Below, one piece after another: positions 10,395 through 18,790 of a stretch of DNA of 64,000 nt. Position numbers and translations under genes: made by a program. Numbering within the stretch: position 1 is the first letter of the stretch; every line of letters starts with the position of its first letter. Under the pieces are notes generated by a model. That model had not been told where the DNA came from. It did no database searches and saw nothing but the letters and a program-made list of their open reading frames with translations. The stretch spans positions 1-64,000 of the forward strand of contig JAFDXP010000061.1 of assembly GCA_018267875.1 (NCBI GenBank), given 5' to 3'. Origin of the DNA: Bacteroidota bacterium (GTDB lineage Bacteria; Bacteroidota; Bacteroidia; Chitinophagales; Chitinophagaceae).

Positions 10395-10580
10395 AGGCTT
10401 GTTGATTTTCTAAACAAAGGTTTAAAGTTAATTGTTTAGCGATAAAATCAAGTTTTTTATCCCATTTTTTTTATCCCAATCAAATAATATGTCCATAAAG
10501 TGTGCATTCATAAAAATGTTTTGACACAGCTCACATACAAGGTATAATGCCTAATATTACCTTTAGGTAAAATAAAATTT

Positions 10581-11060
10581 ATGGGTACAATTTGGAGAAC
10601 GTTTAAAGGCGATACGCTCAAACTTCCCGTAAAGCGAGAAGTAGAAAAAACCATTATTCGAGAAACTGAACTTGGATACAAATTAAAAGTGTGCATTGGT
10701 ACCGATAGTCAAGTATATGGCAACGAAACTGAATTTGCTACGGTCATAGTTTTCCTACGTGAAAAACAAGGCGGTTTTATGTTTATTGCTAACGAACGCA
10801 CCACACAAAGATTTAGCATTAAAGAAAGAATGTTGGTAGAGGTGGCTAAGAGTATTGACATTGCCTATGAACTGTGTGGTCTTTTTACAAAATATGATGT
10901 GGAAATGGAAGTACATGCAGACATCAACACCAACCCCCAATTTAAAAGCAACGAAGCGCTAAGAGAAGCTATGGGATATATTCTTGGCATGGGCTTTGCC
11001 TTCAAAGCTAAACCGGAAGCCTTTGCCAGTTCTTGTTGCGCCAACAAAATGGTGAATTAA
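10581..11060 (+). CDS. YkuK-type RNase H-like protein (DUF458)
   Basis: 159 residues. The IGTDSQVYG motif near residues 38-46 and the later conserved Asp/Asn residues (VHADINTNPQFKS) are characteristic of the YkuK/DUF458 family, which is predicted to adopt the RNase H fold. Asp41 would be an active-site carboxylate. The biochemical role of the family is not established, and nuclease activity is a prediction from fold and conserved acids. The gene is monocistronic. A near-match to the Bacteroidota -7 element (TACCTTTA at 10558-10565) lies 15 bases before the ATG. Confidence 0.85.
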   Translation: MGTIWRTFKGDTLKLPVKREVEKTIIRETELGYKLKVCIGTDSQVYGNETEFATVIVFLREKQGGFMFIANERTTQRFSIKERMLVEVAKSIDIAYELCGLFTKYDVEMEVHADINTNPQFKSNEALREAMGYILGMGFAFKAKPEAFASSCCANKMVN

Positions 11061-11201
11061 CCAACTCTATTCATCAGTAATCGCCTTTTGAATTTCAATA
11101 AATTTCTCTTTTGACTTAGAGAAAGCCAATCCTTTCGCTTATCCGAACTGTCTATTTAGCTCAATTATCTTATATTTACGAACAGGCACAAGCGCGGCAT
11201 T

Positions 11202-14200
11202 ATGAAATTTCGGTTCTACTATTTTTATCTCCTATTGTACTGCTTCCAACCATTGAAGGCTTTTTCACAAAATGCCCCTTTAGAGTTTGTAGAAAATCAA
11301 GGACAGTGGACCGGGAATTTTCAATATAAAATAAGCTCTCTTAATAGCGATATTTATCTGACCAAAAACAGTGTACGCTATGTCATCGGTGCTTCAAACA
11401 ACCGTGATTTATTAGATGCTTTTCGACATGGTGGTATAAAAGAACAACCACAATTAAAGTTTCATGCTTATCAAATGACTTTGGAAGGTGCTACAACGCA
11501 AGAAATTGCAGGCTCCAAAAAACAAACTTATTACTACAACTATTTTTTAGGCAATGACCCGAACAAATGGAAATCGGGCATTTATCCTTTTCTTGCCTTA
11601 GACTATGCCACTGTTTACCCCAATGTGGACATGCACCTTGCTTCAGAAAAAGGCAACTTGAAATATGACTTCATTGTCAAACCCAAAGGAAATGTAGCGC
11701 AGATTAGACTTCGTTTTGATGGACTTGATGCAATGGCTCTGAAACAACAAAATTTAATACTCAAAACAAGTGTTGGCGATGTTACGGAGCTAAAACCGTA
11801 TGCTTATCAAGTCATAAACGGAGATAAACAAGAAGTAAAATGCCGTTATGCCTTACAAGGGAACGTACTCTCTTTCCGCTTTCCGGATGGGTATAACGAA
11901 AATGAAACCTTAATTATTGACCCAACCATTGTGTTCTGCACTTTTACCGGTTCTACTTCCGACAATTGGGGCTTTACAGCCACCTACGACAATCAGGGGA
12001 ATTTTTATGCTGGTGGATTGGTAAGTGGTATTGGCTATCCAGTTAGCTTAGGCGCTTTTCAAACCACTTATGGCGGCGGTCAACAATCCGGTACTTTTAC
12101 AGACAGTACGCATGGTAGCGACTATGCTTGCGACATTGGCATCATGAAACTCAACCCCACCGGCACCAACAAAATATATGCAACTTACATTGGCGGAACC
12201 GACAACGAACAACCTCATTCATTAATTGTTGATGCCAATAACAATTTAATTATCGCGGGAAGAACTTATTCCAACAATTATCCAATCATCGTAGGTGCCT
12301 TCGACAACAGCTACAATGGTGGCGGAGACATCGTCCTGACAAAACTAAACGCTACGGGTACTGCCTTGTTAGCTTCTACATATTTGGGTGGCACAAAAGA
12401 AGATGGTATCAACTTCAATTCGTTAGAACCCGTGTTTGGCGGGCTAAAACACAACTATGGTGATGATGCCCGAAGCGAAGTGATGGTGGACAATATGGGC
12501 AATATTTATTTAACTGCTTGCACCAAATCAACAAACTTTCCGGTTACTTCTACTGCATATCAATCTACATTTCAAGGTGTGCAAGATGGACTGGTAGTAA
12601 AAATGAACCCCAACTTATCTGCCATGATTTACGGCACATATTTAGGCGGCTCGAATAACGATGCAGGATATGCTATTGCATTAGACAATAATCAAAATAA
12701 CTTTTACGTAGCAGGTGGCACTGCAAGTATAGATTTCCCCTCTACTTCCGGCACCATTTGGGTTAGCTATCAAGGCGGCAGTGCCGATGGATTTATTGTG
12801 AAATTTCAAAACACCTTTCCCTACACTTTATCAAAGGCTACTTTTATTGGCAGGAGCGACTATGACCAAGTTTATGGTGTGCAAATTGATGGTCAAAACA
12901 ATGTGTATGTAATGGGACAAACTTTAGGCGGAACCTTTCCGGTGAGTCCGGGCGTTTATAACAACCCAAATTCCAGTCAATTTATTCTAAAGACGGATGC
13001 CAATCTTTCTACAAACCTTTTGTCCACGGTTTATGGATCGGGGGTATCTAACAAAACCAATATTTCACCTGTTGCATTTTTGGTGGACACGTGCAACAAT
13101 ATCTATATCAGCGGATGGGGGGGTACACTTGGCTTTGCATATCCCAATGTTGGGAATACACAAAATATGCCATTGTCCGTTGCTCCGGCCACTCCAGCTC
13201 AATCCATCACTGATGGCAACGACTTTTATTTTATCATATTGAGTGCAGGGATGCAAAACCTTTTATATGCCACCTATTATGGTCGCATAAGTTCGGATCC
13301 GGGTAAAGGTGAACATGTGGATGGAGGCACCAGCCGGTTTGACAAAAACGGTGTTGTATATCAAGCCATTTGTGGCGGTTGTGCCGGCAATGGCAGTTCG
13401 GCTCAGCCTTTTCCTACAACTCCCGGGTCTTTATCACCTACAAATGGTTCGAGCAATTGCAATGAAGTCGCTTTAAAAATTGCCTTTCAACTAACCGCTT
13501 TACAAGCAAATGCCATAACTATAAAAGACACTGTTGGCTGCGCACCATTTAAAGTAAAATTCACTAACAACTCTGTCAATGCAGTAACCTATAAATGGTA
13601 TTTTGGAGATGGTTCACAACCGGATACTACTTTTTCTCCTTCACACACATTCAACATTCCGGGCACATTCACTGTAAAATTAGTAGTAAGCAATCCCGGT
13701 GCTTGTTATAAAACAATGGACTCTACGTTTGTTACCATTATAGTTGATTCATCGTCCATCCATAGCAACTTTACCTACAACATACTAAATTCTTGCAATC
13801 CCTATTTAGTTGCTTTCAATAATACTTCTATTTTCAGTGCTAAACCAGGTGCACAAAATCGTACTAAATTCACTTGGTATTTTGATGATGGAACTACGTT
13901 TGCAGGTGCCAATCCGCCCAACCATAATTTTCCCGATACGGGAACTTATACTGTCATGTTAGTAATGGTGGACACCGCCTCATGCAACAATCCCGACACT
14001 ATGCGCAAAACATTTAAGCTGAGTTCAGACTTTGTGAAAGCACATTTCATACCAGATTCAGTATGCGTAGGTACGCCCATACTCTTTTCCAACCAATCTG
14101 CCAATGCACTTAGCTATGTATGGAATTTTGGAAATGGTAACACTTCCAATGCCACATCACCAACTATTACGTTTACCACTGCCGGAACTTATACCGTAAC

Positions 14201-14786
14201 CTTAGTTGCACAAAATCCCGGCACTTGCAATAAGGCTGATACATCGAAAAAAACTGTTGTGATTTGGGCATTGCCAAAAGCTGATTTTAGTTATTCGCCC
14301 ATCATACCGGTTGCCAATGAAGCTATAAAATTTACCAATACTTCTAAAGATGCCGACACCTACTTCTGGGGCTTTGGCGATGGCTCCAGCAGCACGTTGC
14401 AAAACCCAACTCATTTATACAACAAAACAGGGCGATATAAAGTTTGCTTGGAAGCAAAAAACAAGTTTGGATGCGTCAACCAAACTTGTAAATATGTAGA
14501 TGCAGAAATTTATCCGGCTATTGATGTACCATCAGCTTTCAGCCCAAATGGTGATGGCATTAATGATGTGTTATATGTTAGAGGAGCGGCTGTGGACAAG
14601 CTTTTGTTTCGCGTTTATAACCGATGGGGAGAAAAGGTATTTGAAACAAACGATATCAATGTAGGATGGGATGGCAACTATAAGGGGAAGCCTCAAGAAG
14701 TAGAAGCTTATGCGTGGGTACTTGAGGCAACTTTTTTAGATGGCACAACGGAAAGTAGAAGTGGCAACGTAACCTTACTTAGATAA
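11202..14786 (+). CDS. Large secreted beta-propeller/PKD protein with gliding-motility (type B) T9SS C-terminal domain
   Basis: 1,194 residues. A signal peptide covers about residues 1-22. A DUF7948-like N-terminal domain follows (FVENQGQW near residue 30, to about 250). SBBP-type beta-propeller repeats with the recurrent T-Y-L/I-GG motif run from about 260 to 760. Four PKD domains with YxFGDG- or WNFGNG-type motifs occupy about 780-1100. The last ~90 residues contain PNGDGINDV and YNRWGEKVF, the signature of the gliding-motility-associated C-terminal domain used by T9SS (type B CTD). The product should be exported through T9SS and attached at or shed from the surface. The next gene, 16 bases away, encodes PorP/SprF, the usual partner of type B CTD proteins, so the two are likely an operon. 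Ligand or adhesion target is unknown. TATATTTA at 11171-11178 is a one-mismatch -7 element. Confidence 0.93.
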   Translation: MKFRFYYFYLLLYCFQPLKAFSQNAPLEFVENQGQWTGNFQYKISSLNSDIYLTKNSVRYVIGASNNRDLLDAFRHGGIKEQPQLKFHAYQMTLEGATTQEIAGSKKQTYYYNYFLGNDPNKWKSGIYPFLALDYATVYPNVDMHLASEKGNLKYDFIVKPKGNVAQIRLRFDGLDAMALKQQNLILKTSVGDVTELKPYAYQVINGDKQEVKCRYALQGNVLSFRFPDGYNENETLIIDPTIVFCTFTGSTSDNWGFTATYDNQGNFYAGGLVSGIGYPVSLGAFQTTYGGGQQSGTFTDSTHGSDYACDIGIMKLNPTGTNKIYATYIGGTDNEQPHSLIVDANNNLIIAGRTYSNNYPIIVGAFDNSYNGGGDIVLTKLNATGTALLASTYLGGTKEDGINFNSLEPVFGGLKHNYGDDARSEVMVDNMGNIYLTACTKSTNFPVTSTAYQSTFQGVQDGLVVKMNPNLSAMIYGTYLGGSNNDAGYAIALDNNQNNFYVAGGTASIDFPSTSGTIWVSYQGGSADGFIVKFQNTFPYTLSKATFIGRSDYDQVYGVQIDGQNNVYVMGQTLGGTFPVSPGVYNNPNSSQFILKTDANLSTNLLSTVYGSGVSNKTNISPVAFLVDTCNNIYISGWGGTLGFAYPNVGNTQNMPLSVAPATPAQSITDGNDFYFIILSAGMQNLLYATYYGRISSDPGKGEHVDGGTSRFDKNGVVYQAICGGCAGNGSSAQPFPTTPGSLSPTNGSSNCNEVALKIAFQLTALQANAITIKDTVGCAPFKVKFTNNSVNAVTYKWYFGDGSQPDTTFSPSHTFNIPGTFTVKLVVSNPGACYKTMDSTFVTIIVDSSSIHSNFTYNILNSCNPYLVAFNNTSIFSAKPGAQNRTKFTWYFDDGTTFAGANPPNHNFPDTGTYTVMLVMVDTASCNNPDTMRKTFKLSSDFVKAHFIPDSVCVGTPILFSNQSANALSYVWNFGNGNTSNATSPTITFTTAGTYTVTLVAQNPGTCNKADTSKKTVVIWALPKADFSYSPIIPVANEAIKFTNTSKDADTYFWGFGDGSSSTLQNPTHLYNKTGRYKVCLEAKNKFGCVNQTCKYVDAEIYPAIDVPSAFSPNGDGINDVLYVRGAAVDKLLFRVYNRWGEKVFETNDINVGWDGNYKGKPQEVEAYAWVLEATFLDGTTESRSGNVTLLR

Positions 14787-14802
14787 CCTAATTAGCAATC
14801 AG

Positions 14803-15837
14803 ATGAATTGGATGAAAAGATTTTTTACAACGCTGATACTTTTTGCAGGGTGTATGTCATTTTCTGCTCAAAAGACCAAAGCACAGGGGATGCACTTTTC
14901 TCAATACTACAATGCACCCTTACTACTAAATCCTGCCAATACAGCCTTGATGTCTGAAAATGATTATCGAATAGGAGTCAATTATAGAAATCAATGGGCA
15001 GCAGTTCCTGTTCCCTATCGCACATTTTCTGCTTATGCCGACTTACAGGCTTTAAGAAATAGAAATCAAACCAATTGGTTAGGTGTCGGATTGTCTTTTT
15101 GGAATGACAAAGCCGGTGATGGCAACCTATCATTGTCGCGTGCAGAAATAAGCATTGCCTATCACATACAAATGGGTCAGAATGCTATGATCTCAGCCGG
15201 TGCCAGTGCTGCCAATGTTCAACGAACCGTTGACTATAGCAAACTCACTTTTGACAAACAATGGGATGGATTTCATTTTGACCCTTCCAAAGCCAGTGGC
15301 GAACAAGGAAATATTGCTCGTACCAGTTTGTTTGATATAGGAGCAGGCATAAATCTCGCCTATTTTCCTAATGAAAATACCTATTTGAAAATAGGAGTTG
15401 GAATGGCTCATCTTACCCAACCCAAAGAAAGTTTTTATGGGCAGGAAAATCGCCTTGGTATGCGACCCACAGTCAACATAGATCTCTTAGTAAGGCTGAG
15501 TACCGCCGTTACTCTAAATCCCTCTATTTACTATACCCGACAAAAAGACGCATCAGAACTGCTATACGGAACCCTTTTTGATGTTTCCTTGTCAGGTAGT
15601 CATCAAACGGCTTCTGCTTTAATTCTTGGTGCATTTCACCGCTGGAACGAAGCTATTGTAGGGGTAGGAGGGCTACAGTATGGACAGGTAAAACTGATTT
15701 CCAGCTATGATTTCACCATTTCTTCTCTTAGTACTACCAACAAGGGAAGAGGGGCGTTTGAGCTCAGTATAATTTATACTGGACTATATAATCAAAATTC
15801 AGGCATGAGACGAACACTGAATTGCCCACGCTTTTAA
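14803..15837 (+). CDS. PorP/SprF family type IX secretion outer-membrane protein
   Basis: 344 residues with a signal peptide (about 1-27, ending near KTKAQG). The mature start HFSQYYNAPLLLNPA is the family hallmark, followed by alternating beta strands to a terminal aromatic-containing strand. PorP/SprF proteins are outer-membrane beta-barrels related to PorP of Porphyromonas and SprF of Flavobacterium. SprF is needed for surface delivery of SprB, and family members are typically encoded directly after a gene for a type B CTD protein. That is the arrangement here: 16 bases separate it from the 1,194-residue cargo gene. It therefore probably serves that one cargo and is not the core T9SS PorP. 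Confidence 0.93.
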   Translation: MNWMKRFFTTLILFAGCMSFSAQKTKAQGMHFSQYYNAPLLLNPANTALMSENDYRIGVNYRNQWAAVPVPYRTFSAYADLQALRNRNQTNWLGVGLSFWNDKAGDGNLSLSRAEISIAYHIQMGQNAMISAGASAANVQRTVDYSKLTFDKQWDGFHFDPSKASGEQGNIARTSLFDIGAGINLAYFPNENTYLKIGVGMAHLTQPKESFYGQENRLGMRPTVNIDLLVRLSTAVTLNPSIYYTRQKDASELLYGTLFDVSLSGSHQTASALILGAFHRWNEAIVGVGGLQYGQVKLISSYDFTISSLSTTNKGRGAFELSIIYTGLYNQNSGMRRTLNCPRF

Positions 15838-15871
15838 CAAAGATTTCTTCTGGTACAGAAATTGTAAGTAA

Positions 15872-15879
15872 TATATTTG
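15872..15879 (+). promoter_or_regulatory. Candidate -7 element (TATATTTG) for the OmpR-type regulator
   Basis: An exact match to TAnnTTTG lies 22 bases before the ATG at 15902, in the 64-base gap after the PorP/SprF gene. It predicts a leader of about 15-18 bases. No clear -33 TTTG was seen at the right spacing. Confidence 0.55.
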
Positions 15880-15901
15880 ACCATAACATTTCGATATCCG
15901 T

Positions 15902-16606
15902 ATGGAAAAGGAAAAATTCAAAGTACTCCTTGTTGAAGATGATACCAACTTTGGACAAGTACTCAAAAATTATCTTGAGCTCAATGATTTTGTTGTAGAA
16001 TTAGCAAGAGATGGCATCTTAGGCTTAGCTGCATTCCGTCGAGAGAAATTCGACATTTGTCTTTTAGATGTCATGATGCCCAATATGGATGGGTTTACCT
16101 TAGCCGAAGAAATTCGCAATGTAGATCCAGACATGCCCTTATTTTTTCTCTCTGCTAAAAGCATGAAAGAAGACATTTTAAGTGGCTATAAATTGGGGGC
16201 CGATGACTACATCACCAAACCATTTGACAGCGAAATTTTGTTACAAAAAATAAAGGCTGTTTTAAAAAGAAATCAAGAGTTGCAAGAAAAGCAACACGCA
16301 CAAGTTGAATTCCATATTGGTCGTTATCACTTCAATAGCAAGTTGAGAATACTGTCTATAAATGGTGAATCGCATACCTTATCGCCTAAAGAAAATGAGT
16401 TGCTCACCATGTTGGCAGAATACATCAATGATTTGTTGCCACGAGAAACTGCTTTGAAAAGAATTTGGGGTAGTGATACTTATTTCAATGGTCGCAGCAT
16501 GGATGTATATATTGCTAAGCTTCGAAAATATCTGAAAGAAGACAGTAGTGTTGAAATTGTAAACATTCATGGAAATGGATTCCGTTTAGTGGCACCTGCT
16601 GAATAA
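15902..16606 (+). CDS. OmpR/PhoB-type two-component response regulator
   Basis: 234 residues. The receiver domain (1-120) has the acidic pair VEDD at 11-14, the phospho-acceptor Asp56 in LLDVMMPNMDG, and Lys106 in DYITKPFD. The C-terminal winged-helix domain (about 135-232) contains SPKENELLTML and the recognition region RSMDVYIAKLRKYL. It should bind DNA when phosphorylated. No kinase gene is adjacent, so it is an orphan regulator. The gene has its own promoter candidate and terminator, so it is probably not part of the PorP/SprF operon. It resembles RprY-like regulators of Bacteroidota. It is not PorX, which carries a PglZ domain. Confidence 0.92.
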   Translation: MEKEKFKVLLVEDDTNFGQVLKNYLELNDFVVELARDGILGLAAFRREKFDICLLDVMMPNMDGFTLAEEIRNVDPDMPLFFLSAKSMKEDILSGYKLGADDYITKPFDSEILLQKIKAVLKRNQELQEKQHAQVEFHIGRYHFNSKLRILSINGESHTLSPKENELLTMLAEYINDLLPRETALKRIWGSDTYFNGRSMDVYIAKLRKYLKEDSSVEIVNIHGNGFRLVAPAE

Positions 16607-16627
16607 ATTTTAGCTTACCCTTTTTTT

Positions 16628-16663
16628 AAAAGCTACGTAAAGAAAATTTGCGTAGCTTTTTTA
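16628..16663 (+). terminator. Intrinsic terminator after the OmpR-type regulator
   Basis: A 10-bp inverted repeat (AAAAGCTACG at 16628-16637, CGTAGCTTTT at 16651-16660) with a 13-base loop runs into further T residues. It starts 22 bases after the stop codon at 16606. Confidence 0.85.
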
Positions 16664-16701
16664 ATAGTGAGTTTTAACAAAGGCAAACATTCATTTACCC
16701 C

Positions 16702-16727
16702 AAAAAAAACACCCTCAAAAATGAGGG
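16702..16727 (-). terminator. Intrinsic terminator of the T9SS cargo gene at 16754
   Basis: CCCTCA (16712-16717) and TGAGGG (16722-16727) form a 6-bp stem with a 4-base loop. On the minus strand, after two bases, it is followed by eight T residues (16702-16709 are A on the plus strand). It lies 27 bases beyond the stop of the minus-strand gene. Confidence 0.8.
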
Positions 16728-16753
16728 CGATTTTTCAATTGGGGTATGCGATG

Positions 16754-17938
16754 TTATTTTACATCAATGGGTAAGGTGGCTATAATGCCATTTTGGTTAT
16801 ACAGTTGCACATAGTAAATACCCGAAACCTTGAGCGATTCGCTATTCAATTGAGCAAAGCCATTGTTAGCTAAGGCCTGACCCTTTTGAACAACTTGGCC
16901 GCTCATGTTAATGATGGAATAATCAAATGAAGAAACACTTTGGTCTTTGATGCGCAAATTCACCACTCCATTTGTGATTGGGTTAGGGTATGCAATGATG
17001 CTATTTTCGGCATGTAAATCATTGACACCGGTACCTAAAAGCAAGCGGTCTTCATGAATAGACATAGTCTGTACTTTAGTGCTGGAAAAGGTGTTGTCTT
17101 TGTATTCAGCACACAATAGTGGCAACAATTCTCCTACACGATAGAAGTTATATTGGAATTTTGCAACAACTTGTCCTTGGGTCAAACCAAAAGCAGTTAA
17201 TAGTGCCAAAGGAGCAGGTGAACCTCCTACAAAGAAGCTATCTGATTGAGACCAATATGTTTTTACCATCAACACATTCTGATACCCGGTAACGGCACCA
17301 GATTTATTTAATACACGCATTTTTCCCCAACCTACAACCGTGTCTTTTTCTGTAACAAATGTCTTCCTTTGACACGGTGTGTTGTTCATGCTATAAGCAG
17401 CAATAGATAGGGTAAAATTTGTTGCAAAATTGTAGTTTGAACCCCAATTACTTCCCATAGTAGCCGGAAATTTCAATTTGTTGAATGTACTTGTATAAGG
17501 CGAGTTTTGAGCTAAAAACACCAAGCTGTCGTTCATTCCACCGGTAAGTGATGCTAAGGGAATTGCTTGGCGTGCAACTTGTTCACCAACATATTGAATA
17601 CCTGTTGCGTTGATTCCACCCATCAAACTTGTAGAATACCTCAAGTTGTTGTTTATGGCATAAAACATGCTGTCAGCAAAAGTTACATTTGGAGACATTG
17701 CAGATGTGGCTGGCTTATGATAGTAGAACCAGATGTGTGAAGTAGTATAAGTAGCTGTTGATAAATCCCATTGAGCATTGGTAGCGGCTGAAATTACAGG
17801 ATATACAGCGTTGGTATCTAATCTAAAGGCCGTATCGGTAATGGGAACCCATGTGGAATAAGTTGATTGGTTTAATGTGATTTGAGCTGATGCAGAAAAA
17901 GCACATACAGTAGCGAGTAATAAAAGTTTGCATCTCAT
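16754..17938 (-). CDS. Secreted protein with type A T9SS sorting domain, function unknown
   Basis: 394 residues. Residues 1-18 are a signal peptide ending Ser-Ala-Ser-Ala-Gln. The central ~280 residues are Ser/Thr/Asn-rich and probably all-beta, and I do not recognise a domain in them. The last ~75 residues match a type A T9SS sorting domain: YPNPITNGVVNL, a central INMSGQVVQ strand, and the terminal SGIYYVQLYNQNG segment. It should be exported by Sec and then T9SS. Such middle regions occur widely in Chitinophagales without assigned function. The gene is monocistronic, with a terminator at 16702-16727. Confidence 0.85.
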   Translation of the reverse strand: MRCKLLLLATVCAFSASAQITLNQSTYSTWVPITDTAFRLDTNAVYPVISAATNAQWDLSTATYTTSHIWFYYHKPATSAMSPNVTFADSMFYAINNNLRYSTSLMGGINATGIQYVGEQVARQAIPLASLTGGMNDSLVFLAQNSPYTSTFNKLKFPATMGSNWGSNYNFATNFTLSIAAYSMNNTPCQRKTFVTEKDTVVGWGKMRVLNKSGAVTGYQNVLMVKTYWSQSDSFFVGGSPAPLALLTAFGLTQGQVVAKFQYNFYRVGELLPLLCAEYKDNTFSSTKVQTMSIHEDRLLLGTGVNDLHAENSIIAYPNPITNGVVNLRIKDQSVSSFDYSIINMSGQVVQKGQALANNGFAQLNSESLKVSGIYYVQLYNQNGIIATLPIDVK

Positions 17939-18048
17939 AATTTTCCAGTTTTTTTTAAAAGTTCAATACGAAAGTATCAAGCGCCTTAATAACATGCAAT
18001 GTGTTTGGGAAGAACTCAAGAATATTTGGTATTAACCCAAATGGAGCT

Positions 18049-18771
18049 TTAAGACTGGACCGGAAGTTTTGCTAAAAGTTGTGATTTATAAGCAGGGGCA
18101 ACCGGAATTTCCACACCAGAATGCAGGCGAATTAATTGTTGTTGTAAAACCGCTATTTCACCAATGTTGACAATAAATGATTTGCTTACTTTTTGAAAGT
18201 ATTCAGGAAGCTGACTCACTAAATTTTTTTGAGATTCGCGAATTAAATGTTTACGTGTTGTGGTATGAAATTCCAAATAATTACCCTCGCTCTTTACGAA
18301 AAGTACATCTTTCATGGGTAATTTAATGTAGCCGTTCTTTTCTTTGATAAATAAAACATTCTTCACTGCTACGCCTTCATCATCCGTTGTGTTGTTGTGG
18401 TGTGTTTTACCATAATTTGCAATAGCCAATTGCATGGCGGCATAGAGTGTTGCCTTGCTGAATGGTTTTTGAAGATAGGCGTTGGGTGCAGTTTCCAACG
18501 CCCTATTTATGGTTGCAAAATCTTCATAACTGCTTAAAAAAACAAAAGGAATCTTGTATTTGTTTTGAATTTCAATGGCTACATCTATTCCTGATTTGTG
18601 TCCACTTAATTGAATATCAAGAATAGCAAAATCAATATTTTCTGTTTGTAAAAAAAACAAGGCTTCAGTGTATGAAGATGCCATAACGGAAGAACCATAT
18701 CCAAACGAATAAACTAATGCTTCAATATCGGCAGCAATCAGCAATTCATCTTCAACAATTAATGTTTTCAT
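18049..18771 (-). CDS. LytTR-type response regulator
   Basis: 240 residues. The receiver domain has the acidic residues VEDE at 6-9, the phospho-acceptor Asp52 in FAILDIQLSG, and Lys102 in YLQKPFS. From about residue 135 to the end is a LytTR DNA-binding domain, with KEKNGYIKLPMKDVLFVKSEGNY-type spacing and the final I-x-L-H-S-G-V-E-I-P-V. It is encoded 19 bases after the histidine kinase gene on the same strand, so the pair is one operon and the kinase is its likely partner. Target genes are unknown. Confidence 0.92.
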   Translation of the reverse strand: MKTLIVEDELLIAADIEALVYSFGYGSSVMASSYTEALFFLQTENIDFAILDIQLSGHKSGIDVAIEIQNKYKIPFVFLSSYEDFATINRALETAPNAYLQKPFSKATLYAAMQLAIANYGKTHHNNTTDDEGVAVKNVLFIKEKNGYIKLPMKDVLFVKSEGNYLEFHTTTRKHLIRESQKNLVSQLPEYFQKVSKSFIVNIGEIAVLQQQLIRLHSGVEIPVAPAYKSQLLAKLPVQS

Positions 18772-18790
18772 CCAGCATAAAAATACAGAA

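Noticed and set aside
11103..11124. 7-bp hairpin (TTTCTCT / AGAGAAA) after the YkuK gene as a terminator
   Set aside because: No T tract follows, the stem is A/T-rich, and it may be chance. It was left out of the feature list.
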